A DNA stretch of 64,000 nucleotides from Hymenobacter sediminicola. GTDB lineage: Bacteria > Bacteroidota > Bacteroidia > Cytophagales > Hymenobacteraceae. Position numbers and translations under genes: made by a program. Under the pieces are notes generated by a model that saw nothing but the letters and a program-made list of their open reading frames with translations, searched no databases and had not been told where the DNA came from. The stretch is taken from the NCBI RefSeq assembly GCF_014250515.1, contig NZ_CP060202.1, forward strand, positions 493,001-557,000. The letters run 5' to 3'. This document shows, piece by piece, positions 16,019-26,500 of this stretch (its first letter is position 1; every line of letters starts with the position of its first letter).

Positions 16019-16103
16019 GTCATCCTGAGCGGAGCGAAGGACCCTAGCATCTCTGAATTACTCGTTCCTGAGTAATAATGTCCTTCGCTCCGCTTAAGAT
16101 GAC
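16019..16103. repeat. Palindromic intergenic repeat, copy B
   Basis: A 24-bp arm at 16019-16042 (gtcatcctgagcggagcg...) matches the complement of 16080-16103 at 22 of 24 positions; both mismatches leave G-U pairs in RNA. Lies between purF and purM on the same strand. It shares the sequence gtcatcctgA...gaaGGACc with copy C and the gaaggacct core with copy D. Confidence 0.85.
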
Positions 16104-16133
16104 GACAGACGCATTTCCTGATTAGACTCTCTC

Positions 16134-17252
16134 ATGAGCCAGACTTCCGCCGATACCAACCTCAAAGCCACCGCCGGCTACTCCATCGAAGAAGGCAACG
16201 CCGCTTCCAAGAACGCCTATAACTGGGCGCAGAAAACATTTAGCACCCGCGCTGGCAAGCCCGGTGAGCCGGCCCAAGACCTGGCGGGCGGCTTCTCCAA
16301 CGAAATCCGGTTCGGGGCCGAGCGGCTGGGCATCGGCTCCGATGGTATCGGAACCAAGATTGAAGTGGCTGAGCGCCTGGACCGCTACGACACGTTGGGC
16401 TACGACCTGATTGCCATGGTGGCCGACGATTTGGTAGTGGCCGGTTTCATCCCCACCAACCTCTCCAATATCATCGACGTGAACACCCTCAACTACGAGG
16501 TGGTGGACGAGCTCATGCGCGGCCTGCACGACGCGGCCCAGTTCAGCCAGGTAGCCGTAACGGGCGGCGAAATTGCCGAGCTGGGCAACCGAATCGGCGG
16601 CTACCCCGGCGCGAAAATGAACTTCAACTGGTGCTCGACGGCCGTGGGCGTGCTGCACCCGAGCCTGGAGCGCCCTCTGAGCGGCGCCAACGTGCGCGCC
16701 GGCCAGGCCGTGGTGGCGCTTCGTTCCCCGTCCTTCCGCTCCAACGGTTACTCTCTGGCCCGCCGTGCTCTCACCAAAGCCTTCGGTGAGAAATGGCATG
16801 AGGCACCCTACACCGGCGCTGATGCTGCCGAAATGGGCCAGACCTGGGGCGAGGTAATGCTGGCCCCCTCGCTCATCTTCTCGCCGGGCGTGGCGGCGGT
16901 GCTGGATACCAGCCTGCCCCTGCACGCAGCCGCGCACATCACCGGCGGCGGCATTGCCGACAACTTCCGGCGCGTGCTCAAGAATGGGGTCGGTGCGGAA
17001 CTAGATAACCTGTTTGCGCCCCTGCCCGCTATGCAGCAGCTGGCCGAGTTGGCCGGCATCATGCCCACCGAAGCCTATCTCTACTGGAACATGGGCAACG
17101 GTATGCTGCTCGTAACGGAGCCCGAGCAGGCCGAAGCCGTAGCCGAAACCCTGCGCACCCACGGCTACCAGGCCCAGGTAGCCGGCCGCATCACCCCAGA
17201 AACCGATGTGGTATTGCGCGTAGGAGCCGGCGAGTTGCGCTATAAGGCGTAG
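16134..17252 (+). CDS. purM: Phosphoribosylformylglycinamidine cyclo-ligase (AIR synthetase)
   Basis: A 372-residue ATP-dependent enzyme that closes the imidazole ring of FGAM to give AIR. Motifs: GSDGIGTKIE (phosphate/ATP region), GYDLIAMVADDLVVAGFIP (family normally MCVNDLL), VTGGEIAEL, and SFRSNGYSLARRAL. The C-terminal half has HITGGGIADNFRRVL with the typical G-rich loop. It is somewhat diverged from the enterobacterial enzyme but resembles the form seen in this phylum. Last gene of the nucleotide cluster; the repeat at 17273 follows. Confidence 0.92.
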   Translation: MSQTSADTNLKATAGYSIEEGNAASKNAYNWAQKTFSTRAGKPGEPAQDLAGGFSNEIRFGAERLGIGSDGIGTKIEVAERLDRYDTLGYDLIAMVADDLVVAGFIPTNLSNIIDVNTLNYEVVDELMRGLHDAAQFSQVAVTGGEIAELGNRIGGYPGAKMNFNWCSTAVGVLHPSLERPLSGANVRAGQAVVALRSPSFRSNGYSLARRALTKAFGEKWHEAPYTGADAAEMGQTWGEVMLAPSLIFSPGVAAVLDTSLPLHAAAHITGGGIADNFRRVLKNGVGAELDNLFAPLPAMQQLAELAGIMPTEAYLYWNMGNGMLLVTEPEQAEAVAETLRTHGYQAQVAGRITPETDVVLRVGAGELRYKA

Positions 17253-17272
17253 CCTTGGTAGTTAAAACGCTG

Positions 17273-17362
17273 TCATCCTGACAAAGGAAGGACCTTATTA
17301 CGCTGAAACGCCGTGCGAACGACTGATGTCAGCGTAATAAGGTTCTTCCTTTGTCAGGATGA
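17273..17362. repeat. Palindromic intergenic repeat, copy C
   Basis: A 34-bp arm at 17273-17306 matches the complement of 17329-17362 at 33 of 34 positions, with a 22-nt loop. It lies between convergent purM and the HMA gene and would form a very strong hairpin, so it may also act as a terminator. Confidence 0.9.
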
Positions 17363-17383
17363 TAGGTGGGAGCTGCGTGCTTG

Positions 17384-17599
17384 CTAAGCTGTTACCGGCT
17401 CAATATCAAATCCGGCCTGCAACACAGCCTTCATCACCTGTTCCGGAATGACGTTTGCGCCTTCCACAGTCAGGATTTTGGCGGGGTTATCGGTGTCTAC
17501 GTTCCACTTCTGCACGGTAGGTTCGGCGTCGAGGAAAGGCGTGACGGCGCGCAGGCAGTTAGCGCAATTGATGCTGGTTTTGAATTTCAGAGTGGGCAT
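17384..17599 (-). CDS. Heavy-metal-associated (HMA) domain protein
   Basis: A 71-residue single-domain protein (MPTLKFKTSINCANCLRAV...). The INCANC motif is the metal-binding CxxC of the ferredoxin-like HMA fold, although the usual GMTC Met is absent. The rest follows the beta-alpha-beta-beta-alpha-beta pattern (KILTVEG, IPEQVMKAVLQAGFDIEPV). It probably acts as a cytosolic copper or other soft-metal chaperone. No metal-ATPase is nearby. The longer in-frame start at 17662 would add 21 residues of no clear signal type; ATG at 17599 begins exactly at the domain. Confidence 0.85.
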   Translation of the reverse strand: MPTLKFKTSINCANCLRAVTPFLDAEPTVQKWNVDTDNPAKILTVEGANVIPEQVMKAVLQAGFDIEPVTA

Positions 17600-17922
17600 A
17601 ATAAGTTGGCTGTAGGCTGCTGCGGTAACTGGGGCAACCGGCAGCGGCGGGTGAGTTGCCATAACAACGAAACAGTAGCAAAAGTAGCTGCCAGCATACG
17701 CTTTGAAGTATAGACTTTGGCTGGCTTAGTACAGAGTTTTGCCGGGCTGTTTACCTCATAGGGTTCATGCTTGAAAGCCCGCCATACTTCGCCAATCTCA
17801 TTACCACAGGCTTCCTCAAGACTCCTTTACAACAAAATCAGCTCGCTGCACTGGCTACAGCAACTGCTTCTCCAAAAATCAGCTTCGTGCAGAGCTGCAT
17901 TTAGGATAGCTGCCTCCATAAC

Positions 17923-20082
17923 TCAAAGCGGCAGACAAATAGTTACTTCCGTACCCTGGCCTTCCTGGCTCGTGACGCTGAACGTGCCATCGTGCCCTTT
18001 CACGATAATGTCGTAGCTGAGCGACAGACCCAGGCCGGTGCCTTCGCCGGGTGGCTTGGTAGTGAAGAAAGGCTGGAAGATTTTCTGCTGTATTTCCTCA
18101 CTCATGCCGGTGCCATTGTCCTGCACCCGAATCTGGACCTGCTGGCTTAGGCGCTTTGTGTGAATTATCAATTCCGGCGTGTAGTCGGATTGGCCTAGCG
18201 CCTGGCGCTCCTGCAGCGCATAAAAAGCGTTGGTGCACAGGTTGAGCATCACCCGGCCGATGTCCTGCGGCACTACGTTCAGCTTCGGCATCAGGGCATC
18301 CAAGTCAGAAACCAACGTGGCGCCAAACGACTTGTTTTTGGCCCGGAAGCTTTGGTAGGCCAGCGACAAGTGCTCGGCTACCAGCGTATTCAGGTCAGTA
18401 AGCTCGCGGTGGCCGGCGCTGGCGTGCGAGTGCTGCAGCATACCCTTCACAATATTGTCGGCCCGCTGGCCGTGCTGTGTTATCTTCTGCAGATTCTGCG
18501 TCAGGCTTTCCAGTAGCTCGGTGGCATAGGCTTTTTCAGCTTCGGGAAGCTGCTGCCACGGTCCGTCCATAAATTCCTCCACGAGTTCAGTACTGACTTC
18601 GGAAAAGTTGTTGACGAAGTTGAGTGGATTCTGGATTTCATGCGCAATGCCTGCCGTAAGCTCGCCTAAGCTCGCCATTTTCTCCCGCTGAATAAGCTGG
18701 TTTTGCGCAGCTTTTAGCTCCGTTAAGGCGCGTGTCAGGTCGTCGCGCTGGCTGGCAATCTGGGCGTTCTTCTCGTTGAGGTGGCGGTTAGCGCGCTGCT
18801 TTATATAGACGTTGCGCCACAATAGGCCCGCCATCAGTACGGCCCCCGCTAGTCCCGCCCACAAGCCATACATCTGCTGCCGCTGGCGGGCACTTTTTTG
18901 CTCCTGTAGCTGGCGGGTTTTGGTCAGCAGCTCAATCTGGTTTTGCTTTTTGTCCAGCTCGTACCCGTAGCGCAAGGCGCTGGTTTTGCGCTGGGTCGCC
19001 TCGCCCGCCAACGTGTCCTGATAAGCAGCAAACAGCCGTTGGAAGCGGTAGGCTTCCTGGTAGTTGCCGACGTCGGCGTATGCCTGGGCCAGAATTTCGG
19101 TGGCGTCGCTGAGGTTGCCATTGCTGCGGTTTTTTTGGCTGAGCTGCATGCCATGGCGCGCCAGTGCAATAGCACTGTCAGGTTGGTGCAGGAGCAGGTA
19201 GGCACGCGCCAGCAGTATCTCTACTGCCGGCAGGTTGAACCCATCACTGGTTGCCCGAACCAGTTTTCGGGCGCGCTGACCATGCCGCAAGGCCCGGGCC
19301 GCGTTGCCCTGTTGGCTATACACCTCGGCCATTCCAATTTCGTTGACCAGCTGGTTCTGCGTATCACTCATGCGCCGGCTCACGGACACCGCCCGCCGAA
19401 AGTAGTACAGTGCTTGGGGCCAGTTCTGCTGTTGCTGGTAGGTGCTGCCAAGGCTATTGAGCACGGCTGCCACTACTTGCTGGTCATCGAGCTTGCGGCC
19501 GTCTTCGAGGGCTTTGGTGAGGACTAATTTAGCCCCTTCGTAGTCCCCAATTTTCCAGTAGATGCTGCCCAACGTAGCTCGCAACTGGGTTTGGGTGGCT
19601 AGGTCGTTGCTTTTTTCGGCCAGCGGCAGGCCCCGTAGCGCCCAGGCCAGCGCGGCGGTGAGGTTGCTCTGCTGCAAATCAATGAGGCTCAGTTCCAGGC
19701 AGGCCCGGGCTTCGCGGCGGTGGTCGTGGCTACGCTCAAACAGTTCCTGTGCCTGCCTCGTGTATACTCGCGCAGAGTCGTAAGCCGCGAGCCGTCGGTG
19801 CAGGATGCTCAGCCACAACAAGCTGCGCCCGATACCGGCTGTGTCGGCTACCTGCTGCGATAAGCCCAGTGCCTGCCGGCTCAGATGAAGGGCTTGGGGC
19901 GCATCGGTAGAGGCTAGCTGCAATACCAAGGCGTGCAAACGCCGCACCCGCGTTGTATCGGCGCGGGCTTGAGTGCGCAACAGGTGCCGCAAACTGTCAA
20001 CCGCACGGTTCTGGGCGTGGCCGGGCCCGATGCAGAGCATTCCCAGTGCCAAAAGTAGTAGTATGGCGCGGGAGCTGTGCAT
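17923..20082 (-). CDS. TPR-containing membrane sensor histidine kinase
   Basis: A 719-residue sensor kinase. It has a signal peptide (cut near GPGHAQ), a periplasmic region of TPR repeats (about 30-390, with repeated A-x-x-Y-x-x-A type helices such as [15 protein letters not shown]), one membrane segment (about 400-425, [16 protein letters not shown]), a coiled coil, a HisKA box [17 protein letters not shown] with the phosphorylated His, and a HATPase domain with N box ([10 protein letters not shown]), DNGTGM and [12 protein letters not shown]. No response regulator is adjacent on this strand; the two NarL-type regulators at 29.6-31.4 kb are candidates only by distance. Start: ATG 20082 rather than TTG 20088. 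Confidence 0.93.
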   Translation of the reverse strand: MHSSRAILLLLALGMLCIGPGHAQNRAVDSLRHLLRTQARADTTRVRRLHALVLQLASTDAPQALHLSRQALGLSQQVADTAGIGRSLLWLSILHRRLAAYDSARVYTRQAQELFERSHDHRREARACLELSLIDLQQSNLTAALAWALRGLPLAEKSNDLATQTQLRATLGSIYWKIGDYEGAKLVLTKALEDGRKLDDQQVVAAVLNSLGSTYQQQQNWPQALYYFRRAVSVSRRMSDTQNQLVNEIGMAEVYSQQGNAARALRHGQRARKLVRATSDGFNLPAVEILLARAYLLLHQPDSAIALARHGMQLSQKNRSNGNLSDATEILAQAYADVGNYQEAYRFQRLFAAYQDTLAGEATQRKTSALRYGYELDKKQNQIELLTKTRQLQEQKSARQRQQMYGLWAGLAGAVLMAGLLWRNVYIKQRANRHLNEKNAQIASQRDDLTRALTELKAAQNQLIQREKMASLGELTAGIAHEIQNPLNFVNNFSEVSTELVEEFMDGPWQQLPEAEKAYATELLESLTQNLQKITQHGQRADNIVKGMLQHSHASAGHRELTDLNTLVAEHLSLAYQSFRAKNKSFGATLVSDLDALMPKLNVVPQDIGRVMLNLCTNAFYALQERQALGQSDYTPELIIHTKRLSQQVQIRVQDNGTGMSEEIQQKIFQPFFTTKPPGEGTGLGLSLSYDIIVKGHDGTFSVTSQEGQGTEVTICLPL

Positions 20083-20122
20083 AGACAATAGAGTGAAAGA
20101 AAGACGCTTAAAACGTGGGTGT

Positions 20123-20635
20123 TTATTTCTCGGGTTCAGGAGACATTGTAGGAGGATATATAGGGTTATTTACCACACCAACTTTATTGCCGCATGGATC
20201 GATGACGACATATTTCTTTATTGCTTTTCCGGCTGTATTAGCGTCGGTGCTGATATCTGTCAGAATTGTTTCTATCGTAGTGCCGCTTATTTTCTCTACA
20301 CGCGCATAATCCTTTTCAATGTCAGCTGTGTTAGGTAGCCGCCAGTAGAAAATAGGCTCTTTCGTTTGGCGATAACTGGCACTTGTAGTTAAGATTACTA
20401 CAATACTACCAACTTTATAGACAGCATATCCCTCACTTCGCTCTGATGTTTCTTTGCCCAGAAACTGATTATACCATTCTATCAGCTTCACCAATTCGGC
20501 TTCTGTCTTTGCTGTGTAAACTACCGTATCATGCTGGGCATAAATAGGGTCTGGTTTATCCTCAGAAAAATTACTGCGCCAGCAGGATGAGGCTGTTAGG
20601 AGCAGCAGGAGTAGCAGAAGCTGGAGCGTTTTCAT
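20123..20635 (-). CDS. VOC-like secreted lipoprotein, paralogue 1 of 3
   Basis: A 170-residue protein with a lipobox (LLLLTASSC) and one domain that resembles the vicinal oxygen chelate (glyoxalase/bleomycin-resistance) fold: TVVYTAKTEAELVKLIEWYNQFLGKE, then VYKVGSIVVILTT, FYWRLPNTADIEKDYARVE, and a final VIDPCGNKVGVVNNPIYPP. The last motif is shared with the next two genes. VOC proteins are normally cytosolic enzymes or drug binders, so an exported form is unusual. Codon use is AT-richer than in flanking genes. Start 20635 (MKTLQLL) is chosen over 20659 as it starts the signal peptide. Confidence 0.65.
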   Translation of the reverse strand: MKTLQLLLLLLLLTASSCWRSNFSEDKPDPIYAQHDTVVYTAKTEAELVKLIEWYNQFLGKETSERSEGYAVYKVGSIVVILTTSASYRQTKEPIFYWRLPNTADIEKDYARVEKISGTTIETILTDISTDANTAGKAIKKYVVIDPCGNKVGVVNNPIYPPTMSPEPEK

Positions 20636-20659
20636 GCGGTGGAAATAAGCACTGTGCAT

Positions 20660-21253
20660 CTATCGAGTCGGGACATAAATGGGATTATTAATCACCCCTA
20701 TTTCATTCCCTAACGGATCCTTGACTGTGAATTCCTTTACTTCTTGCGTAGCCACATTTGCTGAGACGCGGTTATCTGCCGTGTGTTTGCCTTTGCTTAT
20801 TTTACGGAGCTTGAAGAATGGTAACCCTGCAAAGCTGTTGCCCTCGTCCTGCAGCTTATTGTATTTGGTATCGACTTCTTCTGCCGAAGACAATACCCAA
20901 TAAAAAACAGTTTTATCAAGTTGGAATGAAGTGAGCAGTGTGGAAGAGCCAGAGCGAGAAGCAGGATCTAAGCCCACGCACACTTTTATGCCGTCTATTT
21001 CATAAATAATATATCGGTCCTCTCCCTCAAGTTTCATTTCTTTGGGGGACGATTCGAAGAAGCCGGTGTACCAATCCAGGATTTCCCGGTCTATTGTTCT
21101 GCCATTTTTTGCTGGATATATAATCGTCTTTTGACTCTTAAATCCTGAATTTCTATTGCCACCTGAGTCCGATGTTGAGGAAGTATTTTGGGCCTGAATG
21201 TTTGCCTGAAAAGCTAGAGCAAACATTATTGCGAGTAGCAAGCTGATTTTCAT
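20660..21253 (-). CDS. VOC-like secreted protein, paralogue 2 of 3
   Basis: A 197-residue protein with a signal peptide (MKISLLLAIMFALAFQANIQAQ). It repeats the pattern of its neighbours: KTIIYPAKNGRTIDREILDWYTGFF, IIYEIDGIKVCVGLD, VFYWVLSSAEEVDTKYNKL, and VKDPLGNEIGVINNPIYVP. A longer Ser/Asn-rich spacer follows the signal. Transcribed leftward, 24 nt before paralogue 1 and 68 nt after paralogue 3. The ATG at 21253 is preferred over 21325, which would bury the signal peptide. AT-rich like its neighbours. Function unknown. Confidence 0.65.
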   Translation of the reverse strand: MKISLLLAIMFALAFQANIQAQNTSSTSDSGGNRNSGFKSQKTIIYPAKNGRTIDREILDWYTGFFESSPKEMKLEGEDRYIIYEIDGIKVCVGLDPASRSGSSTLLTSFQLDKTVFYWVLSSAEEVDTKYNKLQDEGNSFAGLPFFKLRKISKGKHTADNRVSANVATQEVKEFTVKDPLGNEIGVINNPIYVPTR

Positions 21254-21321
21254 GGTAGGCGAGATATTGGAAAGTGAATAAAAAGACCAGAGCGAATACC
21301 TAGAAACGGCGTCTGCAACCG

Positions 21322-21870
21322 TCACTCCCCATCTATTTTCGGCGGATATACTGGGTTATTTATTACCCCAACCTGGTTGCCGGCCGGGTCTACCACCACA
21401 AATTCTGCTACTTCAGTCACGGCTCCGGTGCCTCGGGAAAGGGTTTTGTCAGGCCGGCCGTCTTCAATGTTCCTGAACTTCTGAAAGAGGGTGCGTTCGA
21501 AGCGGTTAGTACGGTCTGCGTTGAGTGTGTTGTACTTGGCCTCCACATCTTTAGAAGTCGGGAGCATCCAGTAGAAAACAGGTTCCTTCAGTTTTACTAG
21601 CTGCGGGTTGGTATCCAGCCGGACCTCTACTCCGTCAATGTGGTAGGTGGCATAAGGATAGGTAGCCTCCAAGTCAATCTTGGTCGGTTGGCTGCCGAAA
21701 AAGGAGGAGTACCACGCTATGGTGGCAGACAGCTTTGCCGGGTCCCGGACAGGGTATACCACTGTTTTCTGCACCGAAAACCGAGGAGAAGCACCCGTAT
21801 CCTGTGCGGCTGTTTCGGTACCGAAAGCCAGACAGAGCACAAGCAGAAAAACCGGAAGCGCGCTTTTCAT
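21322..21870 (-). CDS. VOC-like secreted protein, paralogue 3 of 3
   Basis: A 182-residue protein, signal peptide ending TETAAQ. Repeats KTVVYPVRDPAKLSATIAWYSSFFG, ATYHIDGVEVRLDTN, VFYWMLPTSKDVEAKYNTL, and VVDPAGNQVGVINNPVYPP. It is the first gene of the leftward triplet, preceded by about 600 nt of gene-free DNA, so the promoter probably lies there. Its base composition is closer to the genome average than that of the other two, which suggests it could be the parental copy; that is inference. Confidence 0.65.
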   Translation of the reverse strand: MKSALPVFLLVLCLAFGTETAAQDTGASPRFSVQKTVVYPVRDPAKLSATIAWYSSFFGSQPTKIDLEATYPYATYHIDGVEVRLDTNPQLVKLKEPVFYWMLPTSKDVEAKYNTLNADRTNRFERTLFQKFRNIEDGRPDKTLSRGTGAVTEVAEFVVVDPAGNQVGVINNPVYPPKIDGE

Positions 21871-22469
21871 GTGCTACAAGGAAAAACATCAGGGGTAGAT
21901 ACTTCCCAGCAGAACGGGCTCTGCGGTTGGCATATCTGCGTTTCTGGCAGCAGAGTGGCAGAAGGGCAATGTCCGCTGAACTATGTGCCAGTGGTACTAA
22001 GTTAATATAAAATATTGTTAATGCTTGTTGGTGATGGTTCTGTTATTGCAGGAACCCGAAACTGGGTAAGGCAGCAGATCTGCTCTTATATGGAGTTTTT
22101 ATGGCAGCATACTGCCGCAACTACTCGCAAGTGAGATTAGAAGCAATAGAGCCGCTCGACTTCTATAGTATAAGTATTTTGATTTATTTTTTACATATTA
22201 GTGGTTAGAATGAGTTGATTTGCCATTTCATCGGCTTCATGCAGACTGATTTGGTAGTTGAAAGGAGGGTCTACAGCGGTAGAAAGTGTGCACGGCCGTC
22301 GTCATGGCCAGAGGTGAAAGTTCATGGAGCGACGCCTAACCAGCTGACGCTCATGTGCCCCGGTACCAGCCGACGCTGGGTGTGTTCTGCATAGCCTGCC
22401 AAGTGGCAAAGAGAGTTGCTGCCTGCTCGGGTCTGGATTAAATGGGTCTGCTTTGCTACTGCCCGCGCG
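21871..22469. other. 600-nt divergent intergenic region, AT-rich core
   Basis: Separates the leftward VOC triplet from rightward yitT-like. The segment at about 22000-22260 is strongly AT-rich with long T runs. No RNA gene, repeat or credible ORF was recognised, and no full promoter consensus was found. Confidence 0.4.
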
Positions 22470-23444
22470 ATGATATTTGATCAACCTGTTTCCCCACCGG
22501 CCCAAGCCCGTAAGCTGGCTCATCAGTTGGATTTGCCCACTTCGTCTACTGGGCCCGCACCCGGCACGCTTCTGGCCTCTTCTGCTTCGCAGCTTGGGCA
22601 GAAGGTGCTGCAGTTTGTGCTTCTATTGGCGGGTGTGTTTTCGGCAGCGCTGGGCCTGAAAGGGTTTCTGCTGCCGAACGAGTTCATTGATGGCGGCGTC
22701 ACGGGCATCTCTATGCTGGTCAGCCACGTCACGGGCATTTCGCTGTCGGCCCTGATTCTGCTGATAAATATTCCTTTCGTTATTCTGGGGTACTACCAGT
22801 TGGGTTCGGCGTTTGCGCTCAAAACCCTACTCACTATCACGGCACTGGCCGGTGCTCTGATGGTCGTATCATTTCCGGCCCTCACGCAGGACAAGCTGCT
22901 GATTGCCGTGTTTGGCGGCTTCTTCTTGGGGGCGGGCATCGGGCTGGCTATGCGGGGCGGCGGCGTGCTCGATGGTACCGAAATTCTGGCCGTGTATATC
23001 AGCCGCAAGCTTCCGGGCTCCATTGGTGATATCATTATGATAATCAACATCATAATATTCGGGGTGGCTGCCTGGCTTTTGTCAGTCGAAACGGCTCTGT
23101 ATTCGATATTGGCGTATCTGTCGGCAGCCAAAACAGTTGATTTTATCCTGGTTGGCATCGAAGAATACACCAGCCTGACCATCATTTCCTTTCACAGCAA
23201 TGAAATCCGGCAACTGATAACCGACAAGCTGCACCGCGGCGCAACGGTGTATGAATGTACGCAGGGGTTCGGTTCGCATGGGCACCAGCGGCTCAAGGTA
23301 GAGGCCGTTTTTACAGTCGTGACGCGGCTGGAAGTCATTAGTCTAACTAAGGCAATCCACGCCATTGACCCGCAGGCATTCGTCGTGATGCAGAGCGTCA
23401 GCGACACGCGCGGTGGCCTCATAAAGAAAAGAGCCCTGCATTAG
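22470..23444 (+). CDS. YitT family membrane protein (DUF161 plus DUF2179)
   Basis: A 324-residue inner-membrane protein. Five or six hydrophobic segments run from about residue 45 (LGQKVLQFVLLLAGVFSAALG), with the family motif LPNEFIDGGVTGISML and later GGGVLDGTEILAV. The cytoplasmic C-terminal DUF2179 domain (about 235-320) contains YTSLTIISFHSNEIRQLI and a RGATVYECTQGFG segment. Function of the family is unknown; transport of small ions or metabolites has been suggested. ATG at 22470 is chosen over 22416, which adds unlikely residues. The next gene starts 63 nt later. Confidence 0.88.
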   Translation: MIFDQPVSPPAQARKLAHQLDLPTSSTGPAPGTLLASSASQLGQKVLQFVLLLAGVFSAALGLKGFLLPNEFIDGGVTGISMLVSHVTGISLSALILLINIPFVILGYYQLGSAFALKTLLTITALAGALMVVSFPALTQDKLLIAVFGGFFLGAGIGLAMRGGGVLDGTEILAVYISRKLPGSIGDIIMIINIIIFGVAAWLLSVETALYSILAYLSAAKTVDFILVGIEEYTSLTIISFHSNEIRQLITDKLHRGATVYECTQGFGSHGHQRLKVEAVFTVVTRLEVISLTKAIHAIDPQAFVVMQSVSDTRGGLIKKRALH

Positions 23445-23507
23445 AAGAAGGCCAGCAACGTGGGACTTGCAGGAATGAAGCAGGTAAGCTCCAGGAGGAG
23501 AACGAGC

Positions 23508-26500
23508 ATGAATACAAACACGTGGTACCGTTTTCTGGGAGTGCGGCCGGGCGAGACGAAAACCGTTTGGCTGTTTTTCCTGCACAATTTTCTGCTGGGC
23601 ATCGGCACTATTCTGGTGTATGTGGCGGCCAACGTACTGCTGCTGGAAAACCATCCGGAGCGGAACCTGCCGCTAGGCTACTGTGCCGGGGCTGTTGCTA
23701 TGCTGCTGGTGGGGCGGCTGTATGCGTACTGCGAGCATAGATGGCCGCTGCAAAAGCTGGCTGTGCGGGCGCTGCTGGCGACGCTGGTGCTAACCGTGGT
23801 ACTGAGCGTGCTGCTGGTCACGGGAGCGTCGGTGGTGGCGGCAGTTGCCATCATGGCCGGCTACCGGCTGATTTATCTGCTCACGAACCTGGAGTTCTGG
23901 GGCATGTCGGCGGTGGTGTTTAATGTGCGGCAAAGCCGGCGGCTGTTCGGCATCATCAGTGCCGGCGACATGCCGGCCAAGGCGTTGGGAGCCGTGCTGG
24001 CCGTGTTTGTGCACCTGCACTACGACCTGTATTTTCTGCTCCTGACGGCTTTTGGCATGTATGTGCTGGCTCTTTCCATGCAGCGCTATACGTTCCGGGC
24101 GCAGGCTATGGCAGCGCAGCCAGTAGCCCTTGCTTCACCACATCAGTTGCACTCGTCACCTAGGGGCCGCAAACTGGTTCTGTACATGGGCCTGAGCCTG
24201 ACGGCAATTGCTGTAGTAGCAGTCGGTGTGGAGTATCTGTTTTTTGTCAACGTGAAGCAGAAGCTGCAGAGCCAGGGCTCCATGTTGCAGTATGTAGGCA
24301 GCGTGCTGGCCCTGACGTATGGGCTGGCAACGGTGTTCAAGCTGCTGGTAGCCCGCCACGGGCTCGACCGGCTGGGTATTCGCTGGACTCTGGCCGTGCT
24401 GCCGCTGGCGGCACTAGCTGGCGTCGTGCTGTTTGGAGTGCTACGGGCGGGCGGTGTAGGCCCGATGGGCCAGATGGCGTATTTCTGTGGCCTGTATCTG
24501 GGGCTGGAAGTACTGCGGCGGGCCCTGTTTGAACCGGTTTTTCTGGTGCTGTTTCAGCCGCTTCCGCCTGCCGGGCGGTTGCAGGGGCACACCTGGGTAA
24601 AAAGCTTCTATGAGCCGTTGGGCCTCGGGCTTGGCGGTTTGCTGCTACTGCTGCTACGTGGGGCGGGCGGCCTGCCTGTATGGGCGGGGCTGGGATGCAT
24701 GGCTGTGTTCCTGCTGGTTGCTTTGCTGCTGCTACAGAGCGCGTATCAGCAGTATCTGAGCGAGCTGAAGAATGCGTTAGGCCTGCGCTTCACCACCGAC
24801 GAGCTGGCGTTGGCCCCGGCAAGCGAATCCCGAACACAACCTGCCGTGCCCACTGTACCCGCTGCCGAAGCCCTGAGCGCCTTGCAGCACCTACACCGGA
24901 TAGATGCCCCACTGCTGGTACAACACGCCCAGACTCTGCTCCGCCATCCTGCAGGAGAGGTCCGCCGCCGGGTGCTGCTGATGGTAGGCGACCGGGTGAA
25001 ACTGAGCCTGCTCCGCTACCTGCTCCTGCACGACCCCGATGCTACAGTACGGGAAACGGCCAGCCAACTGGTATGTCGGCATCCTAATGCCACCGACCTG
25101 CTGCAGCACACCGATATTGCGGTGCGCAAAGGCGCCATTCGGGGCAGACTAGAGGCCGTGCCTTCCGACGTGCAGGCCCAAGCCAGTCTGGCTGAACTGG
25201 CTGCTACCGCCCACCACCACGTAGCGGCTCTGCAACTCGTGCGTTTTCTATTGCCCGACCAGCAGGTGGCCCTCATCACCACAGGGCTTAGTAGCCAGGA
25301 AACAGCCCTGGTGCAGGCCGCCACTACGGCCGCTACGGCCGTTTCGCCTACGGTCTTGGCTAGCCAGCTGCTGGGGCTGCTGCGGTCTAAAGCCGCCCGC
25401 CGCCCCGCTGCCGACTGTCTGGTGCAGATAGGCGACGGTATTCTGCCGTATCTGCAGGATACTTTAGCTCATGAAACCGATGCCCGGTTTCTGCGGGAAT
25501 TGGCGCAGGTATGCAGCCGGTTAAAAACAGAAGCGGGCCGCCAGGTGCTGGTGCGCATGGCGCAGGACGCTAATCTGCACGGCCGGGCTGCCGCGCTGCG
25601 GGCCCTGAGCAGCCTGCCCGCAGTGCCCACCGATGCACCTCTTTTTCAGCACTTGGTTGAGGAAGAAATGCGACTTGCCCAGCACATGCTGCACAGTATG
25701 ACCAATGCCAATGCGGAGCTACGAAGTACCCTGCGCTACGAACTGCGCAAAAGCCAGCAGCGCCTGCTTGGACTACTAATCCAACTCTACGACCAAGGCC
25801 CTTTGCTAAACGCACAGCGTGGCTTGGCCCATGCCACTGGTGAGCGGCAGGCAAATGCCCTGGAAATTCTGGACAACCTGATTCCGCGGCCGTTGTATCA
25901 GGGCCTGCAGGCATTGCTGGATGTCGGCCGTCTCAGCGAGAAAGTCCAAACGTTTGATGACTTGCTGGGCCCCGCTGTCCTGACGGAATCCATCCAGACC
26001 ACCATTATCCGGCGCGGTATAGCGGCCTTCTCCGCCTGGACGGTAAGCGTAGCCCTACGCCAGTGGCATCCCACCCCCGAAAACGTGACCTACTTGCATC
26101 CGCACCTGCAGACAACGAATCGTTTGGTGCAGGAAAGTGCCGAAGAGGTGTTGCGCCGGCTGCCGCTGCAGCGCCCGGCCGCCTACGACCATCTGCTGCA
26201 GTTCTATCCCACCCTCGCTTCGTATTCCGCCATGACTGACCATGCCTCACCCTCAGCTGTTTCGTTTCTGGAGCGTGTTCGAATGCTGAAAAGTACCGCG
26301 CTGTTTGGCCAGACCCCCGAGAATAGCCTCGCCACCATTGTGCCTATCATGCACGAAGTAACCTATGGGCAAGACGAGGAGATATTCGCGAAAGGGACCT
26401 TAGGCACTTCGCTGTTCATCATTTACGAAGGCGAAGTAGGAATTTTCAATAAGCGGCAGCTGCTTACCACTTTCGGCAAAGGTGAGTTCTTTGGAGAGCT

